Shown one piece after another: positions 44,914-54,421 of a stretch of 64,000 nt of DNA. The stretch spans positions 930,001-994,000 of the forward strand of contig CAWBRV010000003.1 in assembly GCA_963791225.1 (NCBI GenBank), given 5' to 3'. The translations under genes were made by a program, and so were the position numbers. This stretch comes from PALSA-612 sp963791225 (GTDB lineage: Bacteria > Actinomycetota > Thermoleophilia > Gaiellales > Gaiellaceae). Below the pieces are notes generated by a model. It had not been told where the DNA came from. It worked only from the letters and a program-made list of their open reading frames with translations, and searched no databases. Position 1 is the first letter of the stretch; the number at the start of each line of letters is the position of its first letter.

Positions 44914-46362
44914 ATGACCGAAACCGCACTTCGCACCGAGCCCCGATCCTTGCTTCTGGCGGGCCGACCGACAACGGGAGCCGAGAGCGCGCCTGTGATC
45001 TTCCCTTACGACGGAAGTGAGGTGGCGCGGGTCTGGCTGGCAGACGAGGCAATGGTGGAGCAGGCGCTCGTCTCCGCCGCCGCTGCCGAGGCCGAGGTGG
45101 CCGCGCTGCCGCCGTTCAGGCGGGCCGAGATCCTCATCGCAGCCGCCGCGCTCGTCCGCTCGCGCGAGGACGAGTTGGCGCGACAGATGACGCTCGAGAC
45201 CGGCAACGCCGTCTGGGAGACGCGCTTCGAGGCCCAGCGGACGGCGGAGATCCTGCAGATCGCCGGCGAGGAGGCGCGGCGGAGTGCCTCGACGGGCGAG
45301 CTTGTCGAGATCGACGCCGTGCCGCGGGGCGAAGGGCGCATCGGCCTGACGCGGCGGTTCCCGGTCGGCACGGTGCTCGCGATCACCCCGTTCAACGCGC
45401 CGCTCCTACTCGTCGCTCACAAGCTCGCCCCGGCGCTCGCGGCCGGTTGTCCGTGCATCGTGCGCCCGGCGTCGAAGACGCCGCTGTCGGCCCTGTCGAT
45501 GGGCGAGATCTTCGTCGAGGCGGGGGCGCCGCCGGCCGCCGTGACCGTGATCCCGTGCCGTACCGAGCTTGCCGAGCGGATGGTGCGCGACGAGCGGGTG
45601 AAGATCGTCTCGTTCACGGGCAGCGCCGAGGTCGGGTGGCGGCTGCAGAAGGTCGCCGCGACCGCGCGCGTGACGCTCGAACTGGGCGGCAACGGGGCCG
45701 TGATCGTCGAGCCGGACGCGAATCTCGACTACGTCGCCGAGCGGTGCGCCTTCGGCGGCTTCCTCCGCGCCGGCCAGGCATGCATCTCCGTCCAGCGCCT
45801 CTACGCGCACACGTCGATCGCCGATGCGCTGCAGGAAAAGCTGCTCGCGAAGATCGGCGAGCTGCGTACAGGGAACCCGCTCGACGAGTCGACGGTCGTC
45901 GGCGGGCTGATCGACGAGGCCGCGGCCGAGAAGGCCGAGGCGCTGGTCGCGGAAGCGGTCAAGGCCGGTGGTCGCGTCCTCTGCGGCGGGACGCGCGAGG
46001 GGACCGTGCTCGCACCGACGCTGCTCGTCGACGTGCCCGAGACGCTTCGAGTCTGTGCCGAAGAGGCCTTCGCGCCGATCGTCGTGCTCTCGACCTACGA
46101 GGACGTCGACGAGGTGATCGCACGCTCGAACGACACGCCATACGGGCTTCAAGCCGGGCTGTTCTCGAACGACATCCGCGTCATCAACCGAGCCTTCGAG
46201 CGCCTTGAGGTCGGCGCCCTGATCGTCAACGACGTGAACACGTTCCGCGTCGACCAGATGCCCTACGGAGGCGCCAAGCGCTCCGGCCACGGCCGCGAGG
46301 GCATGCGGTGGACGATCCGAGAGATGACCGAAGAGCGCCTGCTCGTAATCGACCCGCGGTGA
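44914..46362 (+). CDS. NAD(P)-dependent aldehyde dehydrogenase
   Basis: A 482-residue aldehyde dehydrogenase. General base Glu256 in LELGGNG and nucleophile Cys290 in GQACISVQR; cofactor stretch FTGSAEVGWRLQ; substrate-site start ITPFNAPLLLVAHKLAPAL. GAGGAGG precedes ATG 44,914. The short end of the ATPase frame lies just upstream, and the stop overlaps the next GTG. It resembles the glyceraldehyde-3-phosphate (non-phosphorylating) / phosphonoacetaldehyde / lactaldehyde-type group; the substrate is probably an aldehyde formed in this pathway. Confidence 0.93.
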   Translation: MTETALRTEPRSLLLAGRPTTGAESAPVIFPYDGSEVARVWLADEAMVEQALVSAAAAEAEVAALPPFRRAEILIAAAALVRSREDELARQMTLETGNAVWETRFEAQRTAEILQIAGEEARRSASTGELVEIDAVPRGEGRIGLTRRFPVGTVLAITPFNAPLLLVAHKLAPALAAGCPCIVRPASKTPLSALSMGEIFVEAGAPPAAVTVIPCRTELAERMVRDERVKIVSFTGSAEVGWRLQKVAATARVTLELGGNGAVIVEPDANLDYVAERCAFGGFLRAGQACISVQRLYAHTSIADALQEKLLAKIGELRTGNPLDESTVVGGLIDEAAAEKAEALVAEAVKAGGRVLCGGTREGTVLAPTLLVDVPETLRVCAEEAFAPIVVLSTYEDVDEVIARSNDTPYGLQAGLFSNDIRVINRAFERLEVGALIVNDVNTFRVDQMPYGGAKRSGHGREGMRWTIREMTEERLLVIDPR

Positions 46363-48743
46363 CAACAGTCGGCGTGTCCGCTCCTGGACAGACCGGCGCG
46401 TTCCCCACGGCCGCGCCGGTCGATCCGGGCGCGCTGGCATCGATCGAGCGTCGCGTGCTCTGGCTTGCGACGCGCATCGTCGACTACGCCAACCGCGAGC
46501 GGCCCACGCAGGACGGCATGAAGGTCGGCGGCCACCAGGCGAGCTCCGCCTCGATGGTCAGCGTGATGACGGCGCTCTACGTCGCCGACCTGGAGGCCTC
46601 GGATCGCGTTTCGGTCAAGCCGCACGCCTCGCCTGTTCTGCACGCGCTCGAATATCTCCTCGGCCGCCTCGACCGCTCCTATCTCACCCGTCTGCGCGAC
46701 TTCGGGGGCCTGCAGAGCTATCCGAGCCGTACGAAGGACCCGTTCACGGTGGACTTCTCGACCGGCTCGGTCGGCCTCGGCTCGGTCGCGCCCCTGTTCG
46801 CAGCCCTCGCCGACCGCTACGTCGAGGGCCACTTCGGTGCCCGGACCGGCGGCCGCTTCATCTCACTCCTCGGCGATGCTGAGCTCGACGAGGGCAGCAT
46901 CTGGGAGGCGCTCGCGGAGCCGCTGACGAGAACGCTCGACAACGTCCTCTGGATCGTCGACTTGAACCGCCAGAGCCTGGATCGGGTCGTGCCGGGGATC
47001 AGGGCGCAGGAGCTCGAGGGCCACTTTCGGCTCGCGGGCTGGAACGTGATCGAGCTGAAATACGGCCGCCGGCTCCGGCGCGCGTTCACCGCCCGCGGCG
47101 GAGAGGTGCTGCGCCGCCGGATCAACGAAATGCCCAACGAGCAGTACCAGAGCCTATTCGGAGCCGACGAGAACAGGGTCCGGGCGACGCTGCTCGAGGG
47201 CCTCGACCCATCGGAGCGGGCTGAGCTCGCGGGCCTGTGCGACCAGCACGTGGGCCGGCTGCGCACCCTGGTCTCCGATCTCGGAGGCCACGATCTCGCC
47301 GACATCCTCGACGGTCTCGACCGGGCACGGGCCAACGCCGGCGCACCCACGGTGATCTTCGCCTACACGATCAAGGGCTATGGCTTGGAGATCGCGGGCC
47401 GTCCGCAGAATCATTCCGCACTGCTCGACGTGACTCAGATCGACGCGTTCCGTGCGTCGGTCGGGCTGACGCCGGAGACCGAATGGGACCGATTCGCAGG
47501 CGGTTCGTCGGAGTCGGAGTTACTCACGGCGGCGGCCGACCGTCTTAAGCGGCCGACCGACGGGCCAGCGGGGAGCGTGCTGGTGCCGGAAACGCTCGGC
47601 ACGAGCGCGGCGGGAACGGTTTCGACGCAGGCGGCGTTCGGCCGTCAGCTCCTTGGCATTTCCCGCCATGAGGAGATCGCCCGGCGGCTGGTGACCGTCT
47701 CACCGGACGTGTCTGTCTCGACGAACCTCGGCGGCTGGATCAACAAGGTCGGCGTCTGGGGGCTCCAGGACGATCCGGTCTACGACGAGATGGCCGACTC
47801 ACCGCTCAGGTGGCGCGTCGGCAGGCACGGGCAGCACCTCGAGATGGGCATCGCGGAGATGAACCTTGTCCTCCTGCTCGGCCAACTCGGGCTGTCCTGG
47901 GACTTCCAGCGCCTGCAGCTGCTGCCGATCGGAACGCTCTACGACCCGTTCGTCATGCGGGCGCTCGAAGGCATCGTCTACTCCACCTACTCCGGATCGA
48001 GGTTCATCCTCGTCGGGACCCCTGCTGGGATCTCGCTCTCGCGCGAGGGCGGCGCCCACCAGTCGATCAACACGCCCGGAATCGGGATCGAGACGCCCGG
48101 CCTCCACTACGTCGAGCCCTGCTTCGCGCTCGAGCTCGAATGGCTGCTCCTGGATGCGTTGTCGCGGCTGCAGGACCCCGAAGGCGGCTCGTTCTACTTC
48201 CGACTCTCGACGAAACCGATCGACCAGCAGCCGTTCACACAGGCGTTGGCGTCGTGGGGTGAGGACGCTTTGCGCGCCGACGTGATCGCGGGCGGCTACC
48301 GGCTCCGCGAGCCGGGCGGGGCGGACACCGATCGCGTCCTCCTGGCCGCCTGCGGGGCGCTCGTCCCGGAGACCTTGCAGGCGGCGGAGCTCCTCGCCGC
48401 GCAGGAAGGTGTCGACGCGACCGTGCTCTGCCTCTCGTCGCCCGACCGCCTCTATCACGACTGGCGCCGCTCACGAACGGAGGCCGTCGAACACGGACGG
48501 ATGACCGGCAGCTGCCATCTCGACCGCCTGCTCGCGTCAGAGGAACGGGGCCTTCCGATCGTGACAGTGATCGACGGCTCTTCACACGCGCTCGCATGGC
48601 TCGGCTCTGCGCTCGGTACACGCTGCATCCCGCTCGGAGTCGACCGCTTCGGCCAAGCAGGCAGTCAGCAATCCATCTACGCCGCATACAACGTCGACCC
48701 CGACGCCATCGCCACCGCCGCGCTAGTGGCCCTTGAAGCCTGA
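46359..48743 (+). CDS. homodimeric 2-oxo acid dehydrogenase E1 / transketolase-like enzyme
   Basis: A 794-residue thiamine-diphosphate enzyme of the AceE/transketolase-like type, with both TPP and pyrimidine domains in one chain. The TPP motif is GDAELDEGSIWEAL, followed by VDLNRQSLD. The active-site stretch FSTGSVGLGSVAPLFAALAD is near residue 135. The C-terminal half has GIAEMNLVLLLGQLGLS and EGGAHQSINTPGIGIETPG. GTG 46,359 overlaps the aldehyde dehydrogenase stop. It could be a pyruvate dehydrogenase E1 or an unusual transketolase. Its presence beside a separate E1 alpha/beta pair is notable. Confidence 0.85.
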   Translation: MTTVGVSAPGQTGAFPTAAPVDPGALASIERRVLWLATRIVDYANRERPTQDGMKVGGHQASSASMVSVMTALYVADLEASDRVSVKPHASPVLHALEYLLGRLDRSYLTRLRDFGGLQSYPSRTKDPFTVDFSTGSVGLGSVAPLFAALADRYVEGHFGARTGGRFISLLGDAELDEGSIWEALAEPLTRTLDNVLWIVDLNRQSLDRVVPGIRAQELEGHFRLAGWNVIELKYGRRLRRAFTARGGEVLRRRINEMPNEQYQSLFGADENRVRATLLEGLDPSERAELAGLCDQHVGRLRTLVSDLGGHDLADILDGLDRARANAGAPTVIFAYTIKGYGLEIAGRPQNHSALLDVTQIDAFRASVGLTPETEWDRFAGGSSESELLTAAADRLKRPTDGPAGSVLVPETLGTSAAGTVSTQAAFGRQLLGISRHEEIARRLVTVSPDVSVSTNLGGWINKVGVWGLQDDPVYDEMADSPLRWRVGRHGQHLEMGIAEMNLVLLLGQLGLSWDFQRLQLLPIGTLYDPFVMRALEGIVYSTYSGSRFILVGTPAGISLSREGGAHQSINTPGIGIETPGLHYVEPCFALELEWLLLDALSRLQDPEGGSFYFRLSTKPIDQQPFTQALASWGEDALRADVIAGGYRLREPGGADTDRVLLAACGALVPETLQAAELLAAQEGVDATVLCLSSPDRLYHDWRRSRTEAVEHGRMTGSCHLDRLLASEERGLPIVTVIDGSSHALAWLGSALGTRCIPLGVDRFGQAGSQQSIYAAYNVDPDAIATAALVALEA

Positions 48744-48787
48744 GCTGGGCACCGCGCAGAATCACTCCGGTGCGCAGCCCCCGGTTC

Positions 48788-49237
48788 TCAGGACCTGGTT
48801 GTCTCGAGGCGTTCTTTGAGTCGCTGCTGGTCTTTCGGTACCTGTTTGCGGGCCTGGCTTCGCACCATCGGCAGCAGCATCTTCCCGAAGAGCCCGTGGC
48901 CTTCAAAGTCGAGTTCGATTGTTACTCGTGATCGCTTTCCGTCGTCGAGTGGTTCGATCGTGCCTTTCCCGATTGGTCTCACCGGCCCGTCTTGCCCTCG
49001 GAAGGCGAAGCTTCGTGGCGGGTTGTGCTCGGTGATCGTGTAGGTGATCTGCTGCTCATGCCCGCCGAGGCGGCGCGTTTCGGTGACTCTTGTGCCCACC
49101 GTTGTCGGCCCCGGAGACTCGACACGGGCGCTGACGATCTGCTCTTGCCACTCGCCGTGGCGGGACAGGTCGTCGAGGTAGGCGAACACGTCCTCGGGTG
49201 AGCGGGCGATCTCGACGCTTTCTGTGATTGCCGTCAT
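48788..49237 (-). CDS. SRPBCC-family protein
   Basis: A 149-residue START/polyketide-cyclase-like fold: SVEIARSPEDVFAYLDDLSR at the start, then RVTETRRLGGHEQQITYTI and a long C-terminal helix (KMLLPMVRSQARKQVPKDQQ). These proteins bind hydrophobic ligands in a helix-grip cavity. A good ribosome site, AAGGA, precedes ATG 49,237. It stands alone; no role can be assigned. Confidence 0.85.
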   Translation of the reverse strand: MTAITESVEIARSPEDVFAYLDDLSRHGEWQEQIVSARVESPGPTTVGTRVTETRRLGGHEQQITYTITEHNPPRSFAFRGQDGPVRPIGKGTIEPLDDGKRSRVTIELDFEGHGLFGKMLLPMVRSQARKQVPKDQQRLKERLETTRS

Positions 49238-49331
49238 TGAGTCCTTCCTTCGATTGACTTAGTGATCGTGTCGCCCCGCGCTTGCGTGGCCTGTTCGGCC
49301 GGCGGTCGCTGCGGTGAGCCACACGTCTGGG

Positions 49332-50273
49332 CTAACCGTGCTGAGGGGTTGCAGCACTTTGGCGTGTCTTCTGCGCGGCTTCTTTTCCCTTGTCGAACTC
49401 GGCGCGTAGTCGCTTGAGCTCTTCTCGGCTCAGCTGCTCGGCGTTGCAGTAATCGAGTTTCCATTCTGTGCTGTCGCTCCAGCGCAGTGGTGAGTGGACG
49501 GTGGTGCGTGCCGCCGGGGCGGACTCGAGCAGGCGCAGAGCGAGCTCGAGCGTCAACGCCTGCGACGCGGGGTCGTGTGGGCGGCCGGCGCTGTTTCCCA
49601 AGGGGAAGTCGCTGAACAGGAACCGGGGTACGCCGCAGTACTCGACGATGTCCTTGGCGCAGCCGATCACGACGGTAGAGATGCCGTTTGCCTCCAGATG
49701 CCGCGCAATCAGGCTCACGCTCTGGTGGCAGACCGGGCAGTTGGGCACGAGCAGAGCCGCGTCTGTCTTGTCATCCAGGCAGCGCGTGAGGATCTCGGGT
49801 GCATCTGTGCACGTGGTGTGCCTTTGGCTGCGGTTGGTCGGGGCGCCGTGGAAGCGGGAAGCGAGCCCCACCCTTCCTAATGCTGCCTGCTTGCGCAGTG
49901 CGGGTAGCGGGAACCAGGTGCCGCTGTCTTCCATGCTGGTGTGCTTGCGGTCGATCGCGACGTGCGCGATGCGCAGGTCGTGGTCGGCGCCGGTGTCGCC
50001 TGAGTAGACAGAGAAGAACTTCGCTTGAGCGTTGTAGGCCGCTCCCGGGCCCTGCTCGCCCTTGCCGGCCTGATACGGGGCGGCGGTGGTGATCAACGTC
50101 ACCCGCGTGCGGCTCAAGGGGTTCTTCAACGGCCGGAAAGGCACGTCGCGATAGTGAGCCCAGTCGTAGGGGTTGGCGTAGCCGAGCGCCAGATACCAGT
50201 CGCGCGTGCGCTGCATATAGGCGATCGGAGACTCCAAGTCGGGGGCGAAGAGCGTGTCGCGAGTGGCACCCAT
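49332..50273 (-). CDS. GrdB-like (glycine/betaine/sarcosine reductase B) protein, Cys form
   Basis: A 313-residue protein resembling the selenoprotein B family of glycine/betaine/sarcosine/D-proline reductases. The redox site is PNCPVCHQSVSLIARHLEA with a CxxC; no in-frame TGA or Sec insertion is needed. VVIGCAKDIVEYCGVPRF and FPLGNSAGRPHD are family stretches. ATG 50,273 is preferred over TTG 50,303 because TAGAAT, a likely -10 box, overlaps the latter. In aerobic bacteria such Cys forms have no assigned reaction. Single gene. Confidence 0.78.
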   Translation of the reverse strand: MGATRDTLFAPDLESPIAYMQRTRDWYLALGYANPYDWAHYRDVPFRPLKNPLSRTRVTLITTAAPYQAGKGEQGPGAAYNAQAKFFSVYSGDTGADHDLRIAHVAIDRKHTSMEDSGTWFPLPALRKQAALGRVGLASRFHGAPTNRSQRHTTCTDAPEILTRCLDDKTDAALLVPNCPVCHQSVSLIARHLEANGISTVVIGCAKDIVEYCGVPRFLFSDFPLGNSAGRPHDPASQALTLELALRLLESAPAARTTVHSPLRWSDSTEWKLDYCNAEQLSREELKRLRAEFDKGKEAAQKTRQSAATPQHG

Positions 50274-50508
50274 GCCCGGAGTCCGCTCGATTCTACCCGG
50301 CAAGATCTAACTCGACCGGTCACGCACAGCGTGCATTTCGCGGGAAGCGCAACAGCCGTGTCGTCGTAGGGTAGGAAGGCAACGTGCTCTCTCGAGGTAC
50401 TGCTCCCAGCGAGTGGAGCGCGCCCACACCCGGAGGACAAGGGAGGTTTGTGTTGGTTTGCTGGTGGTGGCTCCTCGGCTTCCGTCCGACGAGAAAGGAT
50501 CTTGTGTG

Positions 50509-51378
50509 ATGAGCGCGACTGCAACTTCTTCGGGCAGGTTCAGGATTGGGGGTGACCTTGAGGTCACTCGTCTTGGCTTTGGGGCGATGCGGATCACTGG
50601 CGAGGGGATCTGGGGAGCGCCGAAGGACCGCGATGGCGCCATCGCCGTGCTCAAACGGCTGCCCGAGCTTGCTGTCGATTTCATTGACACTGCCGACTCG
50701 TACGGACCAGGAGACTCCGAGAACCTGATCCACGAGGCGCTGCACCCGTTCAACGGCATCCGTGTCGCGACGAAGGGTGGTTTCACGCGTCACGGCCCGA
50801 ACATCTGGGCGGAGGTGGGGCGGCCGGAGTACCTGCGCCAGTGCTGTTTGATGAGCCTGCGCCGGCTCGGTGTCGAGGCGATCGACCTGTGGCAGTTGCA
50901 CCGGATCGACCCCAAGGTTCCGCGCGAGGAGCAGTTCGGGCTGATGAAGGAGCTCCAAGACGAGGGCAAGGTTCGTCACCTCGGCCTGTCCGAGGTCACC
51001 GTCGAGGAGATCAAGGCGGCCCAGAGCGTGTTCGAGGTGGCCACGGTGCAGAACCTCTACAACCTCACGAACCGGCAGTCCGAAGATGTGCTCGACTACT
51101 GCGAGCAGCAGCAGATCGGCTTCATCCCTTGGTACCCGCTGGCCGCCGGCGACCTGGCCGAGCCGGGCGGGATGGTCGCGGAGATCGCAGCCGCGCACGA
51201 CGCCACACCGGGGCAGGTGGCGCTCGCCTGGCTGCTCGCCCGTAGCCCCGTGATGCTGCCGATCCCGGGCACAAGCTCGGTCGAGCACCTCGAGGAAAAC
51301 GTCGCGTCAGCGGAGCTCCAGCTCACGGCCGACGAGGACGCGCGACTCGACGAAGCGACCGCCCAGCAGCTGACCTAA
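50509..51378 (+). CDS. aldo/keto reductase
   Basis: A 289-residue NADPH-dependent oxidoreductase with a TIM barrel. The catalytic tetrad is readable: Asp in FIDTADSYGPG, Tyr in the same motif, Lys in VATKGGF and His in LWQLHRID. The cofactor end is PIPGTSSVEHLEENV. AAAGGA precedes ATG 50,509. Resembles the general aldo/keto reductases (YdhF/oxidoreductase group); the substrate is not predictable. Confidence 0.92.
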   Translation: MSATATSSGRFRIGGDLEVTRLGFGAMRITGEGIWGAPKDRDGAIAVLKRLPELAVDFIDTADSYGPGDSENLIHEALHPFNGIRVATKGGFTRHGPNIWAEVGRPEYLRQCCLMSLRRLGVEAIDLWQLHRIDPKVPREEQFGLMKELQDEGKVRHLGLSEVTVEEIKAAQSVFEVATVQNLYNLTNRQSEDVLDYCEQQQIGFIPWYPLAAGDLAEPGGMVAEIAAAHDATPGQVALAWLLARSPVMLPIPGTSSVEHLEENVASAELQLTADEDARLDEATAQQLT

Positions 51379-51435
51379 GGATGCGTTTGCTTCTCGGTGC
51401 CGTCGGACGAGACGGGACCGTCACGCACTGGGCGG

Positions 51436-52065
51436 CTAAGGCAGCGCCGAGGCGCTGGGTCGAGCCTCGATTTCGGCGCGGATTCGTGCAATCTTCGGGT
51501 AGTCGATCTCGAGGTCGATCGGCCAACCGGAAACGGTGAGCAGCAACGGCCCGCAGGCGCAATCCGCGATCGTGAAGCCATTCCCGACGACGGTGCCATC
51601 GTCGGCGACGAACCGCTCGAACAGCCGGAACCCGTCGCGGGCGGCGGGTAGTTCACGCTCGACCCGGTCTGGGTCAGCTTGTTCCGGGTGCGGCTTGCCT
51701 GCCTCGTCACGCGTTTCGGCGACGATGGCGCGGTAGAGCGGGAAGATTCTCGGGAACACGGTCGTCGTCCACGCGTCGAGTGCCCAGTCGACGCGTGCTC
51801 TCCTAGCGGGATCGGTCGGATACAGGTCGTTGCGGCCTTCGCGTGTTGCCAGGTAGCGGAGGATGGCCTGTGATTCGGCGAGCACGAGTTCGCCGTCGCG
51901 GATAGCCGGCACACCGCCGAACGGGTTCAGCTCGAGGTACCAGTCGGGACGTGGCCGTGCCCGCGGCACTGGCACGTGCTCGAACTCAAGGCCAAGCTCG
52001 GCGAGCAGCAGCCGAACCTTGCGCGCATTCCCCGAGGTCGGGAAGTCGTACACGGTCAGCGCCAT
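51436..52065 (-). CDS. glutathione S-transferase-like protein
   Basis: A 209-residue GST fold. The thioredoxin-like N-terminal domain (VYDFPTSGNARKVRLLLAE) carries a Ser near position 11 as likely catalytic residue. FGGVPAIRDGELVLAESQAI contains the cis-Pro and the Glu-Ser ligand site. The helical C-terminal domain has NGFTIADCACGPLL. Actinobacteria usually use mycothiol, so the thiol partner may not be glutathione. Confidence 0.88.
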   Translation of the reverse strand: MALTVYDFPTSGNARKVRLLLAELGLEFEHVPVPRARPRPDWYLELNPFGGVPAIRDGELVLAESQAILRYLATREGRNDLYPTDPARRARVDWALDAWTTTVFPRIFPLYRAIVAETRDEAGKPHPEQADPDRVERELPAARDGFRLFERFVADDGTVVGNGFTIADCACGPLLLTVSGWPIDLEIDYPKIARIRAEIEARPSASALP

Positions 52066-52422
52066 GAACCGACTCTAATCTCTGACGGCGGTTCCGCGCC
52101 CGCGTTGACCGCCGATAGTCTCGGGCTCATGCCTGTCTGGGAGGGCAGCTGTCCTGGAGCCGGCAGTCATCTTGTGCAGGGAGCGTCAGCGAACAGGAGA
52201 CGGAGCGCCGCTATTGAGAATGCTTCGGTCGATCTGGCCCGTGGCCCTGCAAGCTGTTCCGTGATTCCCGTGCACCTAAGCGCGCGGGGTGGTCGCCGGG
52301 TCAGCAGCCGCAGGGGCTGGGGCTCTCTGGGTTGAGCCCGTCGGCTACGGATCACTGGTCGACTATCGTCCTTGGTGGTTGACGGGCGGCATGGGGCTGT
52401 CCGCTGAGGATCGGGGGAGAGC
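52066..52422. other. divergent intergenic region
   Basis: About 357 bases between the leftward GST gene and the rightward DUF1269 gene. GGGGGAGAGC lies just before ATG 52,423 as a ribosome site. I see no strong promoter boxes, hairpin with T-tract, or credible small gene in the rest. Confidence 0.4.
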
Positions 52423-52944
52423 ATGCCTAAGGTCATTGCAGCGACGTTTGCTGATCAGGCTGCGGCCGGCAAGGGCCTGGCGTCGGTCGCCGGCGCCCTC
52501 GGTGACGGTCTCAAGCAAGGGGCTGTTGTCAGTAAGACCGAGGGCGGAGAGATCAAGTTTGTCGAGACGAAGGACATGGGAACGAAACAGGGTGCCGTTA
52601 CCGGCGGTGTGATCGGCGCGGCTGTCGGGATCATCGCGGGTCCGGTCGGCGTCATCGGCGGTGGCGCGATCGGGGCCGGTATCGGCTCGTTGGCTGCGAA
52701 GCTGCGTGATTCAGGCTTTCCGGATGATCAGCTCAAGGGACTCGGTGAGGACCTGACGCCGGGCGCGGGGGCGATCGTCGCTCTCGTCGACGACGACGTC
52801 GTCGACAAGGCGCAGGAGCTGTTGAAGGTCGTCGACGCCGATCGAGTCGTCGTCCACGAGGTGAGCACTGACCTCGCGGACATGCTCGACCAGGAAGGCG
52901 CGGCCGCCGGATCAAGCGCCACTCCAGCGGCGCCGGCAAGCTAG
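52423..52944 (+). CDS. DUF1269-like glycine-zipper protein
   Basis: A 173-residue protein. The middle (GAVTGGVIGAAVGIIAGPVG, then GGAIGAGIGSLAAK) is a glycine-zipper hydrophobic segment that can insert in or associate with membranes. The flanks FADQAAAGKGLASVAGALGD and GAIVALVDDDVVDKAQELLK fit DUF1269. A Ser/Ala/Pro-rich tail follows. Stress-related roles have been suggested for the family; none is shown here. Confidence 0.8.
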   Translation: MPKVIAATFADQAAAGKGLASVAGALGDGLKQGAVVSKTEGGEIKFVETKDMGTKQGAVTGGVIGAAVGIIAGPVGVIGGGAIGAGIGSLAAKLRDSGFPDDQLKGLGEDLTPGAGAIVALVDDDVVDKAQELLKVVDADRVVVHEVSTDLADMLDQEGAAAGSSATPAAPAS

Positions 52945-53082
52945 GACTTCACCAGCAACTAGCAGGACCGCGCAACAAATCAGTCCGGCGACAGTCGACG
53001 CGCGCTCACGAGGAGGCACTTGGGCCGCCGCTTCGCGTCCAGAGCACTCGTGTCTCGCGGGGGAGTTCGTAGACTTGCGCGC

Positions 53083-53478
53083 ATGTTGGAGGCCAAGCCA
53101 GCCAAGGAGTTGATGCTGATCCTGGCCAGGGAGTTGGCGACGAACGCCTCGACGCCAATGTTCATCGCCGATGCTGAGGGGACGCTCGTGTTCTACAACG
53201 AGCCGGCCGAGCGCATCCTCGGCCGGCCCTTCGCCGCTGCCGGCGAGATCGCTGCCTCCGAGTGGGAGACGATGTTTCAGATCGAGTCGATCGACGGTCA
53301 GCCAATGCCGCTTGAGCAGATGCCCGCCGGCATCGCATTCCTGGAGCGGCGTGCGGCTTCCGGCCCGCTGCGGATCACGGCCCTCGACGGCAAGAAGCGC
53401 GACCTCGCGACGACCGCCTTTCCGCTCTTCAAACGAGGACAAGACTTCGTGGGCGTCGTCGTGATCTTCTGGGACTAA
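53083..53478 (+). CDS. single PAS-domain protein
   Basis: A 131-residue protein consisting of one PAS sensor domain: STPMFIADAEGTLVFYNEPA then ERILGRPFAAAGEI and a closing strand FVGVVVIFWD. No kinase, cyclase or DNA-binding output is attached. It ends 3 bp before the metallo-hydrolase gene, so it probably acts as a sensor or partner for it. ATG 53,083 fits the domain start; there is no strong ribosome site. Confidence 0.85.
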   Translation: MLEAKPAKELMLILARELATNASTPMFIADAEGTLVFYNEPAERILGRPFAAAGEIAASEWETMFQIESIDGQPMPLEQMPAGIAFLERRAASGPLRITALDGKKRDLATTAFPLFKRGQDFVGVVVIFWD

Positions 53479-53481
53479 GGC

Positions 53482-54408
53482 GTGCGCATCACCATCTGGG
53501 GCTGTCGCGGCTCGCTCGCAACGCCGGGACGCGACACGCTCAGGTTCGGCGGAAACACGTCCTGTGTGGCAGCCGAGCTGTCCGATGGGACGCTGATTGT
53601 CCTCGACGCAGGAACCGGGATACGCAACCTCGGTCTTCAGCTGGCCGGAAGCGGCCCTCGCGAAATCCATCTCTGTCTGACGCACTTCCACCTCGACCAC
53701 GTTGAGGGAATCGGGTTCTTTGCGCCCCTCTTCGACCCCCGGACAGAGCTGCACATCTGGGGTCCACCCTCGACCGAGCGGAGCCTCGAGCAGCGGATCG
53801 CGCTCTACCTGTCTCCGCCGGTGTTCCCGCTGGCCCTCTCGGACATCCCGGCGCGACTGCGCTTCCACGATGTGCCGGAAGGGCCGTGGCGGATCGGCGC
53901 TGCCGACGTTTTCGCGACCGAAGTCTCCCATCCGGGGACGACCATCGGCTACCGCCTGTCCGAGAACGGCGCTGTCTTCGCGTACATCCCGGATCACGAG
54001 CCCGCCGTGGGCGTGCCGTTGGCAGCGCTCTCGCCCGACTGGATCTCCGGCTTCCCAATCGCCGCCGACGCAACGGTACTCGTCCACGACGCTCAATACA
54101 GCGAAGACGAGTACCCGAGCAAGGTCGGATGGGGACACTCGAGCCTTGCCGACGCCGTTGTATTCGCGAGCCGAGCCAGTGTCGGACAGCTACTCCTCTT
54201 CCACCACGACCCCCTCCACGACGACCGGAAGCTGGACGCCCTGGAACAGCGGGCCCGCGAGCTGTGGACAGGTAGCGGTCGACCGCCCACCGTCGCCCGC
54301 GAAGGGATGACGCTCGAGCTCCAACCAGCCGAGCTCACACCGCCGGCTGCGCCGCTAGCTGCGCCCGATCCGCCACGATCAACAGCTGAGCGCTCCTCGT
54401 TCACGTAA
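53482..54408 (+). CDS. metallo-beta-lactamase fold hydrolase, RNase Z/phosphodiesterase-like
   Basis: A 308-residue metallo-hydrolase: ITIWGCRGSLATPG start, FGGNTSCV, LDAGTGIR, metal motif THFHLDHVEG, then EVSHPGTTIGYRL, the Asp/His of AYIPDHEP, VHDAQYSEDEY and GHSSLADAV. This order matches the ElaC/phosphodiesterase-like branch that acts on phosphodiesters or cyclic nucleotides. It begins at GTG 53,482, 3 bp after the PAS gene. A Pro/Ala-rich tail of about 30 residues ends it. A PAS protein paired with this type of hydrolase suggests a small signalling unit (inference). Confidence 0.87.
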   Translation: MRITIWGCRGSLATPGRDTLRFGGNTSCVAAELSDGTLIVLDAGTGIRNLGLQLAGSGPREIHLCLTHFHLDHVEGIGFFAPLFDPRTELHIWGPPSTERSLEQRIALYLSPPVFPLALSDIPARLRFHDVPEGPWRIGAADVFATEVSHPGTTIGYRLSENGAVFAYIPDHEPAVGVPLAALSPDWISGFPIAADATVLVHDAQYSEDEYPSKVGWGHSSLADAVVFASRASVGQLLLFHHDPLHDDRKLDALEQRARELWTGSGRPPTVAREGMTLELQPAELTPPAAPLAAPDPPRSTAERSSFT

Positions 54409-54421
54409 GTTCCAGTCAACC

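Noticed and set aside
52912..54138. 408-codon minus-strand frame
   Set aside because: Opposite the PAS and metallo-hydrolase genes, which are supported by motifs.
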